64,000 nucleotides of DNA from NCBI GenBank assembly GCA_030248225.1, contig JASANE010028510.1, positions 35,813 to 99,812 on the forward strand, given 5' to 3'. Source of the stretch: Trileptium ribeirensis. Taxonomy: Eukaryota > Nematoda > Enoplea > Enoplida > Thoracostomopsidae. Below are positions 48,411 through 60,429 of the stretch, piece by piece. Every line of letters starts with the position of its first letter. Position 1 is the stretch's first letter. The notes under the pieces are model-generated. The model was given only the letters and a program-made list of their open reading frames with translations, did no database searches and was not told the DNA's origin. A program made the translations under genes and the position numbers.

Positions 48411-48939
48411 AGATTTTGCTTCTAGGGCTTCTGCACTGAATAACCTTTTGGAAAAGAGTGCTGTTTTTGTATGGACCCCTGAGTGTCAAAACGCTTTCGA
48501 GGACTTAAAATGTGAGCTCACTATGGAACCAATTTTAAAAGGACCAAACTTTGATAAATTATTTATTTTGATAACCGATGCTTGTACTGAAGGCCTCGGG
48601 GCAGTATTGTCTCAAGATTATGATGGGTCTGAACATGTCGTTGCGTATGCTTCTACGACCCTTGCCCCTGCGGAGAAAAATTATGCTATAACGGAGAAAC
48701 AAAGCCTTGCAGTAGTCTGGGCTATTAAATATTTCCAACACTACCTGCTCGGCAGAAAATTTAAAGTAGTAACTAACCATTCGGCTCTAAAGTGGCTAAT
48801 GAATTTTTCGGAAACAAATGGGAGGCTCTTACGATGGTCACTTCTGCTATCAGAATTTGATTTTGAAGTGCAACATCAACCCGGAAAATTCACGCGACGC
48901 GCTGTGTCGGAACCCTGTGATGTCCTGTTCAGATACTAA
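48312..48939 (+). pseudogene. Gypsy RNase H domain
   Basis: VKQVRGFLGLVSYYRKFI is the thumb/connection, then ILITDACTEGLGAVLSQ (first acidic residue), YAITEKQSLAVVWAI (the Glu) and VVTNHSALKWL. In active Gypsy RNases H the last block reads TDH; here the aspartate, a likely catalytic residue, is Asn. RHQPGK-type sequence (VQHQPGKF) closes the domain, and the frame breaks near 48,890. The domain would normally remove RNA from the RNA-DNA hybrid. Confidence 0.85.
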
Positions 48940-50323
48940 CCAGGAGGTTGAAGATGATGATCAGATGTGCTTTCCTCAGGTTGAAAATATTAATTGTGTA
49001 ACGGAATTTAATATTTCAGGCGCGTGTGATAATTCCTTAAGTAGTCCCGATCCCTTGGCCATGGAGAGAAACATGCGTAACTTACAACGTTCTGATGCTC
49101 AATTACGAATAATTATTGATTGGCTGGAAAGTCATATGGAGGATGGTGGTAAGGAAGAGGATGTGAACCGGTATATATGTAGGTTTTGTAATTTTAGAGG
49201 GATTACTTCGCCATGTCTGGCACGACAAGAGATCGAAGACCTAAGGATTGCTACCAAGTGGTGGTCCCACAAGTACTACGTCCCAAAATTATGGAATCAT
49301 TTCATCACGACTTAATTGGGGGTGGCCACCTGGGGTTTGATCGAACGTTTACAAAAATTCGGGAAAGATTTTACTGGGACTCTATGTATAACGACATTAG
49401 AAATTGGTGCTACGCATGTGTGTTCTGTGCTACAAAAAGGTCCGAGGAAGAAGTAAAAGTTCCACTCCACTCAATACCCATTACTTCCAGACCTTTTGAT
49501 ATTGTGGCTGTGGACTGCGTGGGACCACTGAAACAAACCGAATTAGGAAATAAGCATATAGTTGTTTTCACCGAGTACTTAACTAAGTGGGCGGACGCGT
49601 TCGCTGTCCCCGATATAACTAGTGAAACTATCGCTAGGTTAATGGTTGAGGAAATTATGTGCCGCTATGGGACACCTTCGAAGTTACTATCTGACCGGGG
49701 TTGAAATTTTATGAGTGATTTAGTTAAATGGATATGTCATTTTACGGATACTGGAAAGCTGAATATATATCCTTATCCCTATAGACCTTCTACGGATGGT
49801 CAGTGTGAGCGGCTAAACAAAACCTCGATTACCATGCTTTCTCACTATGTTAATACAGCTCACACGGATTGGGACAAGTATTTAAACTTTGTTCTGTTTG
49901 CATACCTATAGAACGGCGGTGCATGAGTCAACTAAAGAAACCCCATTTTTTCTTTTATATGGTAGAGATCCTCGCTTTGGAGTTGATATAGGTACGGGAA
50001 CTTATAATGTGCTACAAATTGACACGCTAGAGGGTTATAGAGAAACCCTCGTAACGGGCTTTGAAATTGCTCGAAAATTAGCTGTTGACAATATTGAAAG
50101 TGCTCAGCGTAAGCAGCGCGAATACTATAACAAATCCGCAACGGATCACAAACTTAACGTAGGTCAGCGAGTATGGTATTATTGCCCCGCCGTTAAAAAA
50201 GGAAAAACGCCTAAGTTATGTCATCTCTGGCACGGCCCCTACCGTGTTATGGAATTTACCAGTGACGTTAATGTTCGCCTCCAGCCTTGCAAAGGTACCA
50301 AACCGGACAAATCGTCCATATAA
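48890..50323 (+). pseudogene. Gypsy integrase
   Basis: A zinc-binding HHCC region (FHHDLIGGGHLGF ... CYACVFC, about 49,300-49,430) is followed by the catalytic core: FDIVAVDCVGPL (Asp), LLSDRG (Asp, directly before a TGA at 49,702-49,704) and STDGQCERLNKT (Glu). After a frame change at about 49,905 come ESTKETPFFLLYGRDPRFG and a GPY/F module (WHGPYRVMEF) at about 50,230. No chromodomain is seen before the stop. Confidence 0.88.
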
Positions 50324-50390
50324 ATTTTTGTAAACCATGTTTTGGGGATGAGAAGCCTCCCTTACCTTAGAAGATGGAAATGGCACAGAC

Positions 50391-50666
50391 GTGGTTGAGT
50401 ATGTCCAAAATTTTGAAAACCTAGGATTTGGAAAAGGAGACGACGGAGACATACAAGCATCATCTAATTCCGATAATATTGCTTCAGATAGAAATCTTGT
50501 GGAAAGTAACGTCTCCCCAAATTGCGTGGACGGACAACAAACAGACGAGGATATATCTAAAATAAACGTTGAATTCGAGAATGTTCGAGGTATGGGTACC
50601 GAATGGGAGGGTAGATTTCGGATAAACCGGGGGAACACCTGCACCGTAGGGCCTGTTGCAGTCTGA
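50391..50666 (+). pseudogene. acidic open frame after integrase
   Basis: 91 codons in a frame downstream of the GPY/F module, acidic and Asn/Ser/Asp-rich, with no motif. It may be the decayed C-terminus of Pol or just 3' untranslated sequence of the element. Confidence 0.35.
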
Positions 50667-50849
50667 GTGAGTTTCTCTTTGTTTGCTCAGTCAGAGCGAC
50701 CCAGCACTGACCAGTAGAGGCAGTACGACAGGGGCTGGGAACAAGCAAGATTGCTCGGGTGGACATATGGGAAACGTTATATAGTTTCCGTGTGTTGTTG
50801 GACCCTCAGTAAAGAAATCCTAAGTTTTAAACTTTATGTTCTGCTAGCG

Positions 50850-51090
50850 TGTCCTCTAGATATGTGTTCTTTATACACATTACCGTTTGTCTTCGGCTAG
50901 GCTCCGGTTTAGTGGCCATCTAGCCGCGTGTATACAGTGCATCTTGCTCAATTGGTTAAAAATAGATTTTAAAATACCCAGGGAGTCTATCAACCCTGTA
51001 CGTATTATCGTGAACACTGAGTATGTGTACTTTATTAACAATGTGTTTGCGAACTGGGCTCCGGTTTAGTGGCCATCCAGTTCGACTTTG
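50850..51090. repeat. tandem pair of ~156-bp units, each with a 19-nt-loop hairpin
   Basis: The loop GCTCCGGTTTAGTGGCCAT occurs at 50901-50919 and 51058-51076, identical. Each copy is enclosed by a perfect stem: CGGCTAG/CTAGCCG (50894-50900 with 50920-50926) and CGAACTGG/CCAGTTCG (51050-51057 with 51077-51084). The stems differ in sequence but both pair. Upstream flanks also align (TATGTGT-CTTTAT-A-CA), so this is a diverged tandem duplication. Confidence 0.8.
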
Positions 51091-51099
51091 CTTGGGTGT

Positions 51100-53220
51100 A
51101 TATGTACCTCAAGGCTGAAGTCCCGTATAAAAAAGGGGGGAAAATAGGATTTTCTCAAGTGAACCTTAAAATATGTAGTTTTATACATCACATTTGTATA
51201 TGCAAATTTTATGTTAACTGCCTTTGCACTATCGTGTGAAATTTTGCTATCTCTTTTTAAAACTCATTCTCATCAACCCAACTGAAATTTTTTTACATCA
51301 CCTATGGTGCAAACCCAACAGTCCTATTTTTTCTTCACTATACGCGTGTGCCCTAGGTGACCCACAGGGCGAATTTATGTCCTGTGAGTTCCGTTGTTTC
51401 CTTCTTTTTCTCTTTTTTTCTTGTCTTTCAAAAAATATAATGAAAATAAATACAATCGTTATGCGTGTGAACATGATCATACATTTACGACCACTACAAA
51501 GTAATTCTATCGTGCGAAATCATCAAAATCAGTTAAATTTTTACCTTATAAAAGATACAACAATTTTTGCATAATATGAAACTCAATGATATGCGATTTT
51601 TCTCGGTCTCTATATGCTTAGCCGTCATAACCACATAGTTAGATTCACTACCGGATAACGAATTATGGATATTATAATTTATATGTTTTCTCTAAAGTAT
51701 AAGTAAAGGAGACGTGTATTTTCAGGGTAAATTCTACATTACTAATGGCCGCACAAGCCGACTGAATAATAACAATAGATCACTTCCTACAAAAATGTAA
51801 ACATTTTTATGGCTAAGGTAGCTTTATAATTTAATATTCATATTCATAAAGTTTCATTTTGAATAAAGATTCATGTGCATAAGTCGGAATGGTATATACC
51901 CAGCTAGCATGAATAAAACCTTCATAATTATGTTCTTTTTAATTATGCTATATATATAATGAAATCAGGTCCCTAAAAATATATGTTTTGTGCAAACTCG
52001 TGATTAAATTTTAGCGGATTCTCATTTAATGTGCCTTGCATGGTAAACAAAAAGAAAATCAGCAAATCAAACTACCACAATTTCGTGCAATGAGATTCTG
52101 CTGTAGACACATAAAGGGTATAATGTTATCGCGTGAGGTTCGCTGTCTTTGCCCAAGAATTAATTTATCTAACTCGCAGAGGATTATAAGTTACCCCCGC
52201 AAGCCCTTAAATGGCTAAACCTTCTAGTTAAACTACAATGTACACGTGCATAACATATACGTATGTGACTGTATGTTGTAGTTACGTGTGTACACTGGTG
52301 TGTTTGTGTTTATACGTATATAGTGTATGTTCATACAAATATATATATATAAAATATAGTTTTCTACAACTGAACAATAACGTAAAAGCCAAAGCAAAAA
52401 ACAATAATAATAACATCAATTCTTCTGTCGTGGCACAACAATCACGTAAATGATGTAACTAAGCAGCATCATAGTTAAAATCTAATATCTCTTCTCTAAG
52501 GAGCTCAGCTACAACAGAAATATATCATGTGCAACATTAGTAGCATTATAAAAAATTGGCTTTGCGTGTTTTCTGCAATTCATGCTTTTGTGTAGCTTGT
52601 ACTACATGATATATAATAGTGTTCGGTGCTACACGCTCGCTGAAACAACTATATAGTTAGTTTGCATTTTATTACGCTATCAGTTCGTACAGATAAAAGC
52701 GCTCGCAAGTTGGGATGTTGATATTAGCAGTAAACGAATCATTGAGTTGGACGGCTTGACTGACACAAACGCAGCCAGTGTTCGCGGTAATTGGTCTAGC
52801 TGATATTCCAACTATAGCACTTGCATCATTCCTTAATTGATCAGTGAGAGCAGTATTCGGTGGTATTTATTCGAGAACAAAAAGCTTTGCATATACTTTC
52901 GAAGGGAATCAACATCAAAACATGCATAAAAAATTTTTTTTGAAAGTCAGCATGCTGTAATAGTAATAAATGCAAGTTTTCGTGAACAAAATAAAATTTC
53001 GAATCTGAATATGTGGTAAATTTTAAAAGTGGTATTTTATTTCTGCAATGTGCACTACTAACAATTCCACCATGGCGATTTTGAACAGATGCTGGCTCAC
53101 GGTAAAATGTCGCAGCTTGGAGACAAATTGGTTCAGCAGAAATGGAGTTCTTTTTTCCTCAAATTTACAAAATGCGGGGGAACATTTTATTCTTCAAAAA
53201 AATTTATCCCTTTTTCCGAA
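51100..53220. other. anonymous AT-rich sequence
   Basis: No supported gene. Near 52,240-52,360 the sequence is TA/TG-rich simple sequence. Open frames are short and unconserved. Confidence 0.5.
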
Positions 53221-53227
53221 ATAAGAA

Positions 53228-53229
<2 letters not shown>

Positions 53230-53306
<77 letters not shown>

Positions 53307-53308
53307 AT
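53230..53308. repeat. (AT)n microsatellite
   Basis: About 35 uninterrupted AT units followed by GTGTGT. Can form cruciform or slipped structures and is likely length-polymorphic. Confidence 0.97.
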
Positions 53309-53309
53309 A

Positions 53310-55395
53310 GAAGTTAATTGCTAACAGATACCGGGTTAATAGATCATTGTGATAAATGTCTTTGCCTCTTTTGTTGTGAAAATTCACTGAAATATTTAAT
53401 CCCTTTTGGCATGTCTCTGTGGTGTTAATATATGTCTTTATATATTTTTGTGTGTATTTCATGAGTATATGCTGTGGAACGATATTGGAAAGTGGATGAT
53501 GTGTATTACGTAGCACCTCCACATCATCGCCGGCACAATCTGGGGCATCGAATTGACCCAACCAAGGTGCGATGAACATTCCAGTCACTTACTAAACGAA
53601 ACCCCATAGTCAGATCGACTGTGTAAATGCTCCAACATCTTACCTAATGCTACCTGGATAATCGCCAATATATTATCAATCAACCACAGACGTAATATCC
53701 GGGGGAGTGTACGTGTGCGATGGTTGAATGTAAGGTGAATTACGTTATCGGTATGCGACCCTGATATGCGGGATATTTATTTGTTTTTGGGCGATATAAA
53801 CTTATGATTGTGGCGAAATTATTAGTGGTATTTTACGGCGATGCTGGTGAATCAACCTGATCACGGACATTTAAATATCCTCGTGGGACCTTCAAAAAAC
53901 AATCTTCAGAAGAGTAGTAATGTAAAACAATAATCAGACAGTTTGTATCGGTTAATGTGATTTGCACAACTAAATAATTAAAAATCTTTATATGCATAGA
54001 TGACGCAAGTATAAAAAAGTATGTGTTTCAATTTTGCCCCTACGATAAATTTGAAATTTGAGGCCAAATTTTTTGTGGAGGAAGGGGTAATGTAACGACC
54101 TATTGCCCGGGAGAACAAGTCCCCTCATATGAAGCTTATCGCCTTATTTCGCGTCTAAAATTGCTATGCATTTTGAACTATAGTGGGAACCATTATAGTG
54201 GGAAAACGAAGGCCTCGCGTCATTTGTTTTTTATGTGAGTAATAGGTATGTGTTGTGTACCTATCTGTTTACCTCGTACATATTGTTCGTGTGCTTATGA
54301 CGGCATAATTCATGTGTAATTGTAATGGTTTGTTTTGTTCATTACGTGTGAATTGTCTATAATACGTGTAAACCTGTATATGTCATGAAACTGTGTGTAA
54401 TCGGTTGTTTTGTTCATTATGTGTAAATTGTGTGTAATATGTGTAAATGCCAGAAAGTTGCAATAGTTTTCAGATCAAACTTTCCCTGCACAGAAAAACA
54501 AACTTTTATAAGAATTAGAGAAATCATGTTAAAGTGGACAGGGGGATGATTTGGGCATATGCGGATTGTAGGGCACGTTGTAGATTATACATCCCAAATT
54601 TGGCAACATTTGGCAAACCCGTTAAGGAGTTACGGGCCTCATCCCCTCGGTAATTTCCGGCCCTAATAATTTTTTAATTCTTGGAATTATTAAGATTAAG
54701 AGAGTTTAAAACAATATAAAATTTTAAAATTTGTGTGCCAGGGCTACAGTTTAGGTACCTATCGGATTTGACTGTAGCCACTGGGTGCCTTAACTATTAT
54801 ACTTACATTTAGCGGAAATATAAGTGTATTACTGTTGGACTTTCCAAATTTTGTTTTGAGTTAGGGATTCCAAGAATTTCATAAAAGGATATTCTCTAAC
54901 GCGCAAATTTTCGGTTAAGTTTGAGAGAGAACTTCATAATTCCAAGAATTTCTCGGCCTTAACTATATAAACCTCGCTTTAGAGAAATTCCTAGGTTTCT
55001 GGTCCGGGATAAAAGTTTATTTAAGCTCACGCGCGCTAAGCTTAGGCAATTCATTTTCCGTCAATCGGTGAACAAGTTAGCGTACCAAATTCTCTGTAAA
55101 TCGTTGCAATCGGAGAATTACGTGTGTATCCTGTTATAACGTAAGTATCAGTTTTGTGTGTTGTATGTGTTTATAATTTACATGGTGGTTTGGTTTAATA
55201 AAATACGGGCGAAGATTGGTTTAATAAAATACACTGGACGAGAACCCAGACGGAATACATATTACCTGCCTTGTGAACAAATAAACCATACAAATAAGTA
55301 AAGAAGCAATAGAGCTTAACGTTGTAAATTGGCTTTTGTCGGACTGTACCCAATTTGAGTAACCTTTAGTCTAAGGTAGGACTCACGCGGGCTAC
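53310..55395. other. anonymous sequence, no gene seen
   Basis: Contains several TGTGTAATTGTGT-like short runs at about 54,250-54,440 (GTGTAAATTGTGTGTAAT, repeated with variation) but nothing coding. The region just upstream of 55,724 would contain the promoter of the RRM gene; no core element is identifiable. Confidence 0.5.
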
Positions 55396-55397
55396 AA

Positions 55398-55555
55398 TTA
55401 CATATGTTTGGATTACATGATGAAGCAAAAAACGTGGGAAATTTCAAACAAAATTTTTAAACCGGAATTCCAGTTCCGGTATGGTTTTTGCCCTTTGCCG
55501 GAACCGCAACCGGAACACGATTTTCGCCGGAACCGGAATGCCGGTTACTCGCTAG
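55398..55555. repeat. CCGGAATTCCGG-rich short repeat, left copy
   Basis: ATTACATATGTTTGGATTA, GAAGCAAAAAACGTGG, TTTAAACCGGAATTCC, GGTATGGTTTTTGCCCTTTG, then alternating CCGGAACCG units. The reverse complement of the same sequence occurs at 62,395-62,547 with only a few differences. Shorter relatives are at about 19,012 and 58,530. Probably a MITE-like family; coding frames across it are accidental. Confidence 0.85.
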
Positions 55556-55723
55556 TAGTACCTATACGTATATATATGTATCTTTCAGACATAAAAATCG
55601 TACTAAATAGGCGGTAAACTAATTTCTTAATGATTATGATATACAAATGCGTATTTTCTCCGTGTCCGCCACGTTTGTCAACTGCGTGATTAATCGATAG
55701 CAGTTTTACAACTGCGTTCACAA

Positions 55724-55875
55724 ATGCTGCGCGATCCGTATGGCCGTCCGCAATCGCTATTCAAGACGCTTCGCAGCTTACATTGTCAAAACATCGATTC
55801 TGCCGGGCTAAATGATCTCAACGAAGCATTTTCGTCGTTTATGACAAGGGCTCGATTTTTCTCGCATAATTTACG
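55724..55875 (+). CDS. RRM protein gene, exon 1
   Basis: 50 codons plus two bases from ATG at 55724, with an in-frame stop upstream at 55691, so this start is well placed. It ends at a good donor, ACG|GTAAGT (55876). The phase fits exon 2: CG plus T completes an Arg codon. The peptide starts MLRDPYGRPQSLFKTLRS and ends RARFFSHNLR; it is basic and could be a mitochondrial targeting region, although Asp and Glu are present. No known domain. The match of donor, phase and continuation is the main reason to call this an exon. Confidence 0.72.
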
Positions 55876-56720
55876 GTAAGTGATCTATGTAGCAACTCTA
55901 TATGTACAGTGCGGTGCCACAGCTTGAAATTTCAGGCTTCTCAATCTAGCCTATTTCAAATTAAAATGTATTGTCTTAGATTGAAATCGTTCACAGTCCA
56001 CCCGAGACATGGTAGTTGCTGCGTAAAAAATTATATTTACAGGTACTAAAATTTAGGTATATATATATTAGTTCAGCTAATGTGTTTTTCACTGTCATAA
56101 CATTTGGTACTATATAAATGTGCTGCATTATTTGAGGTGTAGTGAACGAGTCCTTGTTTAATACTTGTATCAATGAGTGAGCATCATTTTAAAGCTCGAC
56201 CCTTAATCCGTGTTCGGTGTCTATTGATTTAGGTCTTTCGTTATTTTTTGTTCGCGCGTTAAAACACGTTAAGTTATACACTAAGAATCTTTGGTTTTAC
56301 CTGCGTCCTGTATGGAAATAGTGATTTGGCTGTTAGCTAAACAGGAATTTGAATAAATATATATGCACCAATTCAACATGCATGCAAGCGTGGGCCAGCG
56401 ACAGACAGACAATGGCTTCACATACACTTTACACTAAAATCATGCCCACCGATATGTTTGTAAGCTAAGTTTTATGCGTGGTGTTTTCCATATTGTTTGA
56501 CAATAGATGTCCATTAATCATTTTGTTCAGTCGGAAAATTTTGGCATATACAACATTTCATATGGTCCCTTCACCATTTTTATTTAGCTTAATCATATAT
56601 GACACCATATTAAATTGCTTGATGTATCTTCTCAGATGTAATGCTAAAACTCGTCCGACTGAGTATATACATTCCTTTAAGTTTTACTATTGGTATATAT
56701 ATCATTTCTCGCCTTTTTAG

Positions 56721-57267
56721 TCGAACATGGTCATATTCTGCACTGGAATTCGTTCGCTATCGTCGTCGCCTTCCTGCGCTTGTCGCTGACTCATCCGTTG
56801 ATAGTGCTTACGTCGACGATGATTCACCGCCTGGCACAATGACTGCCCGCGTATCTTCAATGGCAATCGTCGAAAATGACGGGTTATCAACTGCTGCGGA
56901 TAACGAGTTATCAGCGACCCCTTTCGATCAAACAAAACCAGATTCTATGTCGACTTCGAGCTACGATGAGTCGACGTCTTTAGCAAAGCGGGATCGACAC
57001 AACCAAATCAACGGTTTAGGATCATTGACCCATCGTGACGAAATGGTCCATCATTGTGGTGACGACGTTATTGTCGGTGAAGACGAACAATTTCTATTTC
57101 GATCGGCGTCGATGAGAGAGCCCAGTTCGGCAAGGACTAGAACATACAGATCGACCCTTGCGGCTTGGTCGGTTAGCGCCGAGCAGCCGAAACGAGTTTT
57201 TGTTTCAAATATTTCGTCACGTGTAACATCACGCCAATTATCGTCATTTTTCTCCAAGTTTGGCAGA
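56721..57267 (+). CDS. RRM protein gene, exon 2
   Basis: The acceptor CGCCTTTTTAG (56720) gives an unbroken 182-codon continuation. Most of the exon is polar, Ser/Asp/Thr-rich and probably disordered. The last 30 residues begin an RNA recognition motif: KRVFVSNISSRVTSRQLSSFF (RNP2 is VFVSNI, near residue 210) and SKFGR. Two donors fit: AGA|GTTAGT at 57268, joining phase 0 to 60159, or GTTA|GTAAAT at 57272, joining to 60163. Both give an RRM of the same length, differing only as Val-Val or Val-Ile. Unspliced, the frame runs into the intron to a stop at 57,346-57,348. Confidence 0.85.
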
Positions 57268-60158
57268 GTTAGTAAATTGCCTTTCTCCGGTGATGTTTTG
57301 GCATTTTCACAGTGCCTTGTTCATTTCATACAATTCACGTATTTATAATAATATTTTGATATTATGACATTTACATGTATATTTTGTGCTTATATTCATT
57401 TGCTGAGATGAAGCATGGGTTTTGAGATAATTACTGAAAACGTGTTCCTTTTCAGTCATAAATGTAGAAGGGACACCTTCATGAAAGGCGGCCTGCGACA
57501 TATATATAAATGGTGTTTTGCATTTATGAAACTCATATAGGATGCAGTTTAGGGTTTTTTAAATTGTACTGTTCAAAAATTTGGTCATTTATAACCGTGA
57601 GTGTTCATTTTTAAGCATGACTGGCCTATATTACAACTAGCTATGACCGCTTAGATATGCGCTTATACTTAACCAAACTAGCATATATTACATAGGTGTG
57701 TTTGTATATTACTTAAGCTATACATACATCATAACGTAAGTGTCTGGTGTTATGCTTCATATATATACATATGAACTAGTCGGTAGTGGAACTACATTTG
57801 TGAGCGGAGCTTGGGCTGTGGCATTACGAATGTACTCAATTTTATGTTTTTCAAATAACTACATTGCATAGGGCTTTATCATTGGTAAAAATATTATATT
57901 TGAATTCTTCGACCCAAAAACCTATAATGGTTTGATCGAAACGATTATATTTCAATAAATAACACAAATATTGCAATATTCTCTATTTTAGCTGCATAAG
58001 CTTAACTAATTATATAGCTAATTACTAATTAACCACTCAAAATTTTTTAATCCCAAATATCAGGTGCACACTCTGACATGATAGACTTTCAAACAAAAAA
58101 GTTTTTTTTATATCGGTTCAGTGGATCTTGAGATCCGTCGGACCGACTGAACGAACTAACGAACGGACGGACATCGACTTTTTAATCCCAGACAGAAAAT
58201 ATAAACGCTTCGCTTCGCTCCGCTCAATAATAGGTTATGAACATTGTGAATCACACAGTCATAATTATTGCAAACAAAATTCAGCTTCGAACGTTGATTT
58301 TCGTGGGGTTAAATGTTCCGGTTCATTTGTAAGGTCATTTTTAAAATTTGTGTTCATTTATAAGAAAATGTGTTAAAAAACATATTTTTGACCAAACAAA
58401 CCCTGATCCACGCCAGATATAGATTGTTATATGCAAACGTCCCCTTAGGAATATTCCTTCCTTTTATTCGCTCCTGACGTATTTGAAAAAATAACGGATG
58501 AACAGACAATGTATACCTGGCGAGATTCGGTTCATGTATGGTATTTTGCCTTTCGTCCGATCCGGAATTCCGGTTACACTCTGATATATATCGACTAATT
58601 AATCTCGATGTGAAATGGTCGCAAAATTTGCAACCTAAAATTCCTCTGGAGAAATTTTAGCTTGTATTTAATGGCAAACGTATCGGCGTTATCTCTTTAA
58701 TTGTTGCTTCTTGAGAAAAAACCAGAAACTTCAGGTTCGAGGGGCTGTCCGACAAGACATTATAAATCGAGAAGTCATTCGAATAATGATTTTTGGATTA
58801 TACTTTTCCAGGATGTGGTTTTAAGCGACAGTTATGTATTTATTGGCACCCACCTTGTTATCGGGTCAAGCTGTTGAACGGTACGTCATTTGACCGGATC
58901 CGGTTACCAATTAGTTAGCCATCCCAGACGCACCCATTTCGGATATTGCTTACCGTATTACTGCCTTTTTCTTTTTTCATACGGCCATAAATATTTATCC
59001 ATGTCACTTTTGCGTATTAAAGAGGTGTCATTTGACGCGTTTCAAGACAGGAATAATACGGAAACCATTTATGATGTCTTGGAGTATGCCATGTCATGTC
59101 TTTCGAGTTATATGCCATAACCGGCCTAATTTAGTCAAAAATGGGCCGGACCATAGAGTAACCGAGTACCAAATACCAAATATTCTTTTACCAAGTATTT
59201 GGCCGAATACCAAATTATAAAATCTTGCAATATGTATACATAATATACATGCATTGCATACCTAAATATATATACGTTTTGCAAGGTTTATGTCAGTTTA
59301 GTAACGAGATAAACGATGGCGCTGCAGAAAAATTATTTTATATTATACGGTTTTTGTCGATTTTGTGGGTTCGTTGTTCTTTTAGGATGAACGTAAGTTA
59401 GCAGATGGTTTTCACGACTTTAGTGGATGCTTTATTTACTGATAGTAAGAGTCTATGATGATTTCTTAAGAATCGTATGACACTCTTCGAAATCACTACG
59501 TAAAAATATACGGCATGTCGCGATCATTTTTGATCTTACCGTACACCTCTCAATTTGGTGGTGGTTATAGTATCATTGACAAAAATTTTTTGATAACACA
59601 TGTTTTGAGAGTGTATAACGACACTTATCAACACTCGGGGTTAGAAAAAAATTTTGTTTATTATACCAGACCCTCGCCCAACCATCCCCCAAAAAGTGCA
59701 AAGAATGCGGTAGAAATAGATCGCACCATGCTCGATCCTTATTATGGTGATTTGGAAGAGTTTCATACTCTTATCAAGTGATCATCATAAACTGTTTAAT
59801 GTAATTTCAGAGGTTTTCAGTGGGTTTCGGGTCAGTGAACCGATTTTTCGGAATATAGAATGTCTTCAGCAGTTTGGTTATTGCGTAAATGGCGTCAAGA
59901 ATTATGTATATGGGGAGCTGAATACGATGGTTTGGTTATCTCGAGTCTAGCACGAATATTTCATGGCTTTGCAGAGGTTCTCATTGGGTTTAGGTCGAAT
60001 CACAGTTCACAAGACATGTGGAATAAAAATATTGACTCAGATGATAATATTGTTGCTATTTTGAAGACGTTTCAACCATTGTCCAAGTGCTTGAAATTTG
60101 TTTTTGTCGTAAATTTATTGTGCTCACGCTTCATTAAAATCTGCACTGTTATTTTAAG
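57268..60158 (+). other. RRM gene, intron 2
   Basis: About 2.9 kb, AT-rich, with a CCGGAATTCCGG repeat relative near 58,530-58,580. Open frames inside (for example 59515-59781 and 59860-60162) have no motif and the latter ends at the acceptor. Confidence 0.75.
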
Positions 60159-60423
60159 GTAGTCAACTGCACGGTTCCAAGCGAAAAAGGTACTCTTGGC
60201 CGTCGTTCGCGCGGCATCGGCTATGTCACATTTTCGTCGATCGAAGCTGCGGAGCGAGCAAAATCTGCATGCGGTGATGAATTACGTTATTACGGACGCG
60301 AAATGCAAGTCACAACCGTTGCACCAGTAATGAAATCAAACAAGAGACGAACAGCGTCTGGCGGTGGCTCAACAACAACTGGTTCTGGAACCGGTCTTTC
60401 TGCGATTGGACAGCATGTTCCGG
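60159..60423 (+). CDS. RRM protein gene, exon 3
   Basis: Completes the RNA recognition motif: VVNCTVPSEKG, then RSRGIGYVTFSS, which holds RNP1 (RGIGYVTF, near residue 251), then EAAERAKSA and YYGREMQVTTVAP. The two aromatic RNP positions expected to stack on RNA are mostly kept (Phe in RNP2, Tyr and Phe in RNP1). A basic NKRRT and Gly/Ser/Thr-rich segment follows, then donor CCGG|GTAAGA at 60424. The RRM spans roughly residues 207-282 and binds single-stranded RNA. The arrangement faintly recalls SLIRP-like or hnRNP-type RRMs, but I cannot name the gene. Further exons, needed in phase 1, are not identified, so the gene is 3'-incomplete. Confidence 0.88.
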
Positions 60424-60429
60424 GTAAGA

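Larger units (their letters stand above)
46726..50666 (+). mobile_element. Ty3/Gypsy LTR retrotransposon pol, multiply frameshifted
   Basis: Order protease - reverse transcriptase - RNase H - integrase is diagnostic of Ty3/Gypsy (in Copia the integrase comes before the reverse transcriptase). Frame changes occur near 47,943, 48,062, 48,312, 48,890, 49,250 and 49,905, with a TGA at 49,702. No paired LTRs could be found; a purine-rich GGGGGAACACC near 50,629 is a possible polypurine tract, after which a 3' LTR would begin. Confidence 0.9.

Noticed and set aside
41241..49704. TGA codons interrupt conserved blocks of the LINE and the Gypsy pol, suggesting TGA might be read as Trp.
   Set aside because: At 49,702 the expected residue after SDRG is small or polar, not Trp, and the same copies have many frameshifts, so simple decay explains the stops. 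The RNF11 and RRM exons use TGG for Trp, and the RRM frame depends on none of these TGA codons.
53142..53588. Open frames with long Tyr-Ile repeats.
   Set aside because: Translation of the (AT)n microsatellite.
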